Source: Porphyromonadaceae bacterium UBA4702
GTDB lineage: Bacteria > Bacteroidota > Bacteroidia > Bacteroidales > Muribaculaceae
NCBI GenBank assembly: GCA_002404675.1
Contig: DHKE01000061.1
Span: 1-11,479, forward strand
DNA length: 11,479 nucleotides
Direction of reading: 5' to 3'
Shown: positions 8,104 through 11,479 of the stretch, in pieces
Numbering within the stretch: position 1 is the stretch's first letter
How the letters are laid out: every line of letters begins with the position of its first letter
The notes under the pieces: generated by a model
Databases searched by the model: none
What the model saw: only the letters and a program-made list of their open reading frames with translations
What the model was told of the DNA's origin: nothing
Translations under genes and position numbers: made by a program

Positions 8104-8150
8104 TTCATTCTTCATTCTTCATTCTTCATTCTTCATTTTCTTCATTTTCT
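8099..8150 (+). repeat. Tandem heptamer array CATTCTT
   Basis: Five perfect 7-bp units (8099-8133) are followed by two expanded units, CATTTTCTT (8134-8142) and CATTTTCT (8143-8150). The first unit overlaps the right arm of the hairpin. The array ends 13 bp before the dnaB -7 box, so a change in unit number would move or remake the sequence at the -33 position. Confidence 0.85.
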
Positions 8151-8171
8151 CAGATATTATCCATAACTTTG
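8141..8171 (+). promoter_or_regulatory. Candidate promoter for dnaB
   Basis: TAACTTTG at 8164-8171 is a full match to the Bacteroidota -7 consensus TAnnTTTG. About 20 nt upstream the sequence is only TTC (8141-8143) within the pyrimidine repeats, a weak -33 element. The expected start near 8178 leaves a leader of roughly 34 nt to the dnaB ATG at 8212. Confidence 0.6.
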
Positions 8172-8211
8172 CACACATGAAAAATATGTATCCTAAAGAA
8201 ATAAAATAAAA

Positions 8212-9714
8212 ATGGCAGAACAGCGGAAAAAAACAAGCAGACAGATTGACAGCGACTATGGACATCTGCAGCCACAGGCACCCGATATAGAGAAAATCGT
8301 GCTCGGAGCGCTGATGATAGATAAAGACGCCTTCACCGTGGTGGGAGAAATCCTCCACCCCGAAACATTCTATGAACCGAGACATCAGAAGATTTACCAG
8401 GCTATACAAAAACTCAATATCGACGAAAAACCGGTAGACATCCTCACCGTCATCGAGGAACTCCGACACGAAGGAACTCTCGACGAATGCGGCGGACAGG
8501 CATACATCGTAGAACTGAGCTCGCATGTGGCGTCGTCTGCCCACATCGAGTATCATGCCCACATCCTGCAGCAGAAATACATGGCGCGACAGCTCATCTC
8601 CTTTGCCAGCGTAGTCGAGACCAAGGCCTTCGACGATACGGTGGACGTAGACGAGCTGATGCAGGAAACGGAGTCCAGCCTCTTCGAACTGTCGCAGAAA
8701 AACCTCCGGCAAGACTACACACAGGTAGACCCCGTCGTGAAAGAAGCCATCAACATCCTGAAGAAAGCTGCCGAAAACAAGGGAGAGCTTACAGGTATTC
8801 CTACCGGCTACCGGAAACTCGACGAGATGACCGCCGGATGGCAAAACAGCGACCTCATCATTCTTGCCGGACGCCCTGCCATGGGTAAAACAGCATTCGC
8901 CCTTTCGCTCGCAAAGAACATCGCCGTTGACTATAACACTCCTATCGCCTTCTTCTCGCTCGAGATGAACAACGTGCAGCTCGTAAACCGACTGATTTCC
9001 AACGTCTGTGAGGTGGAGGGACGAAAAATCCTTAACGGTCAGCTCGACGACGAGGAATGGAAACGCCTCGACTCCAACATCGGAAAGTTGCAGAATGCCC
9101 CCATCTTCCTGGATGATACGGCAGGAATGTCAATCTTCGAACTCCGTACAAAAGCACGACGACTCGTGCGCGAAAAAGGCGTCAGGATGATAATGATCGA
9201 CTACCTCCAGCTCATGAACGCCAACGGAGCAAAATTCGGAAGCCGACAGGAGGAGGTCTCTACAATCAGCCGTTCGCTAAAAGGTCTTGCCAAGGAGCTG
9301 AACATCCCCGTGCTCGCCCTTTCCCAGCTCAACCGAACAGTAGAAAACCGCGACGGCCTTGAAGGCAAGCGCCCGCAGCTGAGCGACCTGCGTGAATCGG
9401 GAGCCATTGAGCAGGATGCCGACATGGTGCTCTTCGTCCACCGCCCCGAATACTACCACATCCTGGAGGACGAACACGGACACGACCTTCGGGGAATGGC
9501 TCAGATCATTATAGCAAAACACCGTAAGGGAAGTACCGGCGACGTTACATTGGCTTTCAAGGGAGCATTTACACGCTTCCAGAATCCTGACGAGAGAAAA
9601 ATATCTGCACCCGATATGGGCGGTGAGATTATCGGCAGCAAGCTGAACGGCGGAGACCCTCTCGACGACGGTTCCATTCCGCCTCTGCCTGTCGGCGACA
9701 TTCCACCGTTCTAA
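8212..9714 (+). CDS. dnaB: Replicative DNA helicase DnaB
   Basis: This 500-residue protein is the hexameric helicase that unwinds DNA at the fork and recruits primase. The N-terminal primase-contact domain covers about 20-125 (EKIVLGALMIDKDAF onward) and a linker region about 130-190. The RecA-like domain has Walker A GRPAMGKT (220-227), the catalytic Glu251 in FFSLEM, Walker B MIMIDYLQLM (Asp330), SQLNRTVENR (371-380), LRESGAIEQDADMVLFVHRPEYY (393-415) and AKHRKGSTGDV (435-445), which carries the likely arginine finger. The C-terminus continues past the core as a glycine/proline-rich acidic tail ending GDIPPF. No intein or insertion interrupts the core. The ATG at 8212 follows an A-rich leader. 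A ten-codon reading frame ends 2 nt upstream. A promoter and hairpin separate it from rprY; the RNA helicase follows after 233 bp filled by a repeat element. Confidence 0.98.
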   Translation: MAEQRKKTSRQIDSDYGHLQPQAPDIEKIVLGALMIDKDAFTVVGEILHPETFYEPRHQKIYQAIQKLNIDEKPVDILTVIEELRHEGTLDECGGQAYIVELSSHVASSAHIEYHAHILQQKYMARQLISFASVVETKAFDDTVDVDELMQETESSLFELSQKNLRQDYTQVDPVVKEAINILKKAAENKGELTGIPTGYRKLDEMTAGWQNSDLIILAGRPAMGKTAFALSLAKNIAVDYNTPIAFFSLEMNNVQLVNRLISNVCEVEGRKILNGQLDDEEWKRLDSNIGKLQNAPIFLDDTAGMSIFELRTKARRLVREKGVRMIMIDYLQLMNANGAKFGSRQEEVSTISRSLKGLAKELNIPVLALSQLNRTVENRDGLEGKRPQLSDLRESGAIEQDADMVLFVHRPEYYHILEDEHGHDLRGMAQIIIAKHRKGSTGDVTLAFKGAFTRFQNPDERKISAPDMGGEIIGSKLNGGDPLDDGSIPPLPVGDIPPF

Positions 9715-9735
9715 TCGACAATAAGTAAAAAACTG

Positions 9736-9945
9736 AAGTTTCAGATTTCGTCTTCCCCTCCCCCGCCTCCCCTTGACAGGGGCGGAGCAGTTACTCTTTC
9801 TGCTAAAGACAGAGATATTTACTTGTAAATGTAGTAATGCTACTGATTTAGTAATGACAGACATGTAAGGCTATGGTAATAAAAGGTAACTGCTCCGCCC
9901 CCGGAGGGGGAGGCGGGGGAGGGGAAGATTATAAATCCGAAACTT
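9736..9945. repeat. Large inverted-repeat element, copy 1 (MITE-like or structured RNA)
   Basis: The arms are long. The outer 13 bp (9736-9748 against 9933-9945) have one mismatch. Next, 21 bp of C/G-rich sequence (9752-9772 against 9907-9927) match perfectly. The inner 16 bp GGGGCGGAGCAGTTAC (9779-9794) match GTAACTGCTCCGCCCC (9886-9901) perfectly. Short unpaired gaps of 3-6 nt lie between these blocks, and the central 91 bp are AT-rich. The element fills nearly all of the dnaB to helicase gap and ends 2 nt before the helicase ATG. A reverse-complement relative follows that gene. No reading frame for a transposase is present and no clear target-site duplication is visible. It could be a non-autonomous mobile element or a transcribed regulatory hairpin. 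Confidence 0.8.
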
Positions 9946-9947
9946 GA

Positions 9948-11291
9948 ATGAAAAAGAATATGAATATAGACAGTATCCTACAGAAGCTTCATATCGAGAA
10001 GCTCAACGACATGCAACTTGATGTTGCACGCATCATGGCGACGACCGCCAACGACATTCTCGTCATTTCGCCCACGGGCACCGGAAAGACCCTTGCCTAT
10101 CTGCTGCCGTCGGTCTTCAAACTCAACCCCGTGCTCGACACGCTGCAGATGGTTGTCATGGTTCCTACAAGAGAATTGGCAAAACAGTCTTACGACGTCT
10201 TTAAGTCTATGGGCCTCCCCCTGCGTGCCCTTGCCCTTTATGGCGGGCGTGCCGCTATGGACGAGCACCGCGAGATAAAGAAAGTCGCTCCACAGGTAGT
10301 CTTCGCCACACCCGGCAGACTCAACGACCATTTCGCCAAGCGTAACCTCAACCCGAACGGAGTGCGCCTGCTCGTCGTCGACGAATTCGACAAGTCGCTC
10401 GAGATGGGCTTCGCCGACGAGATGAAGCGCGCCATCGCCACCATGCCGTGTGTGGAGCGCCGCATCCTGCTCTCGGCAACCGATTCCGACTCCATTCCCG
10501 ACTTCGTGAACATGCAGAAAACAAGTCGTATCGACTACTCGCAAACTGCGGAGCCCGGCATGGACGTGTCTGAAAGAATCAGCAAATACGTAGTCTATTC
10601 TCCCGACAAAGACAAGCTCGACACTCTCTACCGCCTTCTGCTCAGCTTTGGCGACAGCAGCAGCATCGTCTTCCTGAACTACCGCAACAGCGTAGAGCGC
10701 GTCGCTTCATTTCTCAAGGAAAAAGGCTTCGTATGTAGCTCCTATCATGGCGGCATGGACCAGCACGAGCGCGAAGACAATCTGTATAAGTTCAGCAACG
10801 GCTCTTCCACCGTACTTGTGTCAACGGATTTGGCTTCACGCGGACTCGACATTCCTGAAGTCAGCAACATCGTACACTACCATCTACCTCAGGGAGCAGC
10901 CGAATACACGCATAGGGTAGGGCGCACGGCACGTTGGGATGCTGAGGGCCGCACCTTCGTGTTGCTCGGTCCGCAAGAGCAGCTGCCGGAATATATCGAC
11001 CCCGACCTTACGGAATATTCTCTGCCCGACGCTGAGCTTCCTGTTCCTCAGCCGCGTATGGTTACGCTTTACATCGGTAAGGGAAAGAAAGACAAGCTTT
11101 CCAAGGGTGACGTCCTGGGCTTCCTGTGCAAGAAGTGCAGACTCTCGGGCAACGAGATAGGACGGATAGACGTTGCCGACAGATACTGCTATGTGGCAGT
11201 CGTCAGAGACAAGGCGAAGTCTGTTCTGCGTCTCGCTGCCGGCGAGAAGATAAAAGGAGTGAAAACAGTAGTAGAACTCGTTCTGGAGTAG
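9948..11291 (+). CDS. DEAD-box ATP-dependent RNA helicase with DbpA-type C-terminal domain
   Basis: This 447-residue protein is a superfamily 2 RNA helicase, cytoplasmic, probably acting on structured RNA or ribosome assembly. Motifs in order: a Q-motif-like LNDMQ (Gln23); motif I SPTGTGKT (41-48); Ia PTRELAKQ (73-80); TPGRL (121-125); motif II DEFD (145-148) instead of DEAD; motif III SAT (176-178); motif IV VFLNYR (241-246); motif V STDLASRGLDIP (292-303); motif VI HRVGRTAR (322-329). Residues about 371-447 (VTLYIGKGKKDKLSKGDVLGFL onward) match the DbpA RNA-binding domain, which in E. coli DbpA binds 23S rRNA hairpin 92. That target is not shown here. The ATG at 9948 abuts the repeat element; another in-frame ATG at 9960 is possible. 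No TAnnTTTG promoter is seen just upstream, so transcription may come from dnaB through the element. Confidence 0.93.
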   Translation: MKKNMNIDSILQKLHIEKLNDMQLDVARIMATTANDILVISPTGTGKTLAYLLPSVFKLNPVLDTLQMVVMVPTRELAKQSYDVFKSMGLPLRALALYGGRAAMDEHREIKKVAPQVVFATPGRLNDHFAKRNLNPNGVRLLVVDEFDKSLEMGFADEMKRAIATMPCVERRILLSATDSDSIPDFVNMQKTSRIDYSQTAEPGMDVSERISKYVVYSPDKDKLDTLYRLLLSFGDSSSIVFLNYRNSVERVASFLKEKGFVCSSYHGGMDQHEREDNLYKFSNGSSTVLVSTDLASRGLDIPEVSNIVHYHLPQGAAEYTHRVGRTARWDAEGRTFVLLGPQEQLPEYIDPDLTEYSLPDAELPVPQPRMVTLYIGKGKKDKLSKGDVLGFLCKKCRLSGNEIGRIDVADRYCYVAVVRDKAKSVLRLAAGEKIKGVKTVVELVLE

Positions 11292-11314
11292 GGGTGAGAG
11301 ATTAGGGATATAAA

Positions 11315-11466
11315 CTTCCCCTCCCCCGCCTCCCCTTCCAGGGGCGGAGCAGTTTCCCTTAATTGCTATAACCTTGCATATTTATCATTACTAAATCTGT
11401 ATCATTACTAATTTTACAAGTAATTATCTCTGTTTTTTTAGCAGAAAGAGTAACTTTTCCGCCCCT
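11315..11466. repeat. Inverted-repeat element, copy 2 (opposite orientation, degenerate)
   Basis: Read on the plus strand this matches the reverse complement of copy 1. The C/G-rich arm at 11315-11335 is identical over 21 bases, followed by GGGGCGGAGCAGTTT and an AT-rich middle with shared blocks such as CATTACTAAATC, TTTACAAGTAA and GCAGAAAGAGTAAC. Similarity stops after CCGCCCCT at 11466, so the second outer G-rich arm is absent and the inner arm is eroded (TAACTTTTCCGCCCC). Copy 2 begins 23 bp after the helicase stop. The hairpin formed by this copy would be much weaker than that of copy 1. Confidence 0.75.
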
Positions 11467-11479
11467 AAGTCACAACAGC

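Noticed and set aside
8001-8150. Possible CRISPR-like array
   Set aside because: The units are 7-bp direct tandem repeats with no spacers and no adjacent cas genes.
8119-8844. 241-codon minus-strand frame over the dnaB 5' end and the heptamer array
   Set aside because: It is antisense to conserved dnaB codons, its N-terminal region lacks a recognisable domain, and no promoter is seen; it is a codon-bias shadow.
9277-9864. 195-codon minus-strand frame from the repeat element into dnaB
   Set aside because: It is antisense to the conserved end of dnaB, and its first part merely translates the inverted-repeat element. It has no transposase-like motif.
9736-9945. Insertion sequence with its own transposase
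   Set aside because: The element is only about 210 bp and contains no credible coding frame; at most it is non-autonomous.

Overview
The window looks like chromosomal DNA from a Bacteroidota bacterium, most likely order Bacteroidales (Prevotella- or Bacteroides-like; genus not settled from sequence alone). Three things point there. The promoters fit the Bacteroidota pattern of a TTTG-type -33 box about 20 nt from a TAnnTTTG -7 box. Most starts have A-rich leaders and no clear Shine-Dalgarno. The proteins resemble Bacteroidales families, notably an RprX/RprY two-component pair and a clostripain-like lipoprotein.

Left half (1-5420, minus strand): one tightly packed operon, read right to left. 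It encodes a C11 (clostripain-family) cysteine peptidase lipoprotein, an MscS-type mechanosensitive channel, the excision-repair helicase UvrB, and the N-terminal 318 residues of a YgiQ-family radical SAM protein that runs off the left edge. mscS/uvrB and uvrB/ygiQ each overlap by the four bases ATGA. A 253-bp divergent promoter region (5421-5673) separates this operon from the rightward genes, and both promoters are recognisable.

Middle (5674-7996, plus strand): rprX (membrane histidine kinase) followed 79 bp later by rprY (OmpR-type response regulator). After rprY comes a 13-bp hairpin flanked by two different 7-bp tandem repeat arrays, with the dnaB promoter immediately downstream.

Right part (8212-11291, plus strand): dnaB (replicative helicase), then a roughly 210-bp inverted-repeat element, then a DEAD-box RNA helicase with a DbpA-type C-terminal RNA-binding domain. 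A second, inverted copy of the repeat element follows that gene and runs nearly to the window end, so the helicase gene sits between two oppositely oriented copies.

The genes are mostly conserved housekeeping and regulatory functions. I see no CRISPR array, prophage, transposase gene, tRNA or rRNA. The least explained content is non-coding: the paired inverted-repeat element around the RNA helicase gene, and the heptamer arrays around the hairpin before dnaB. Smaller oddities are an insertion in the MscS cytoplasmic domain, a DEFD instead of DEAD motif II, and an SSB-like tip on DnaB.
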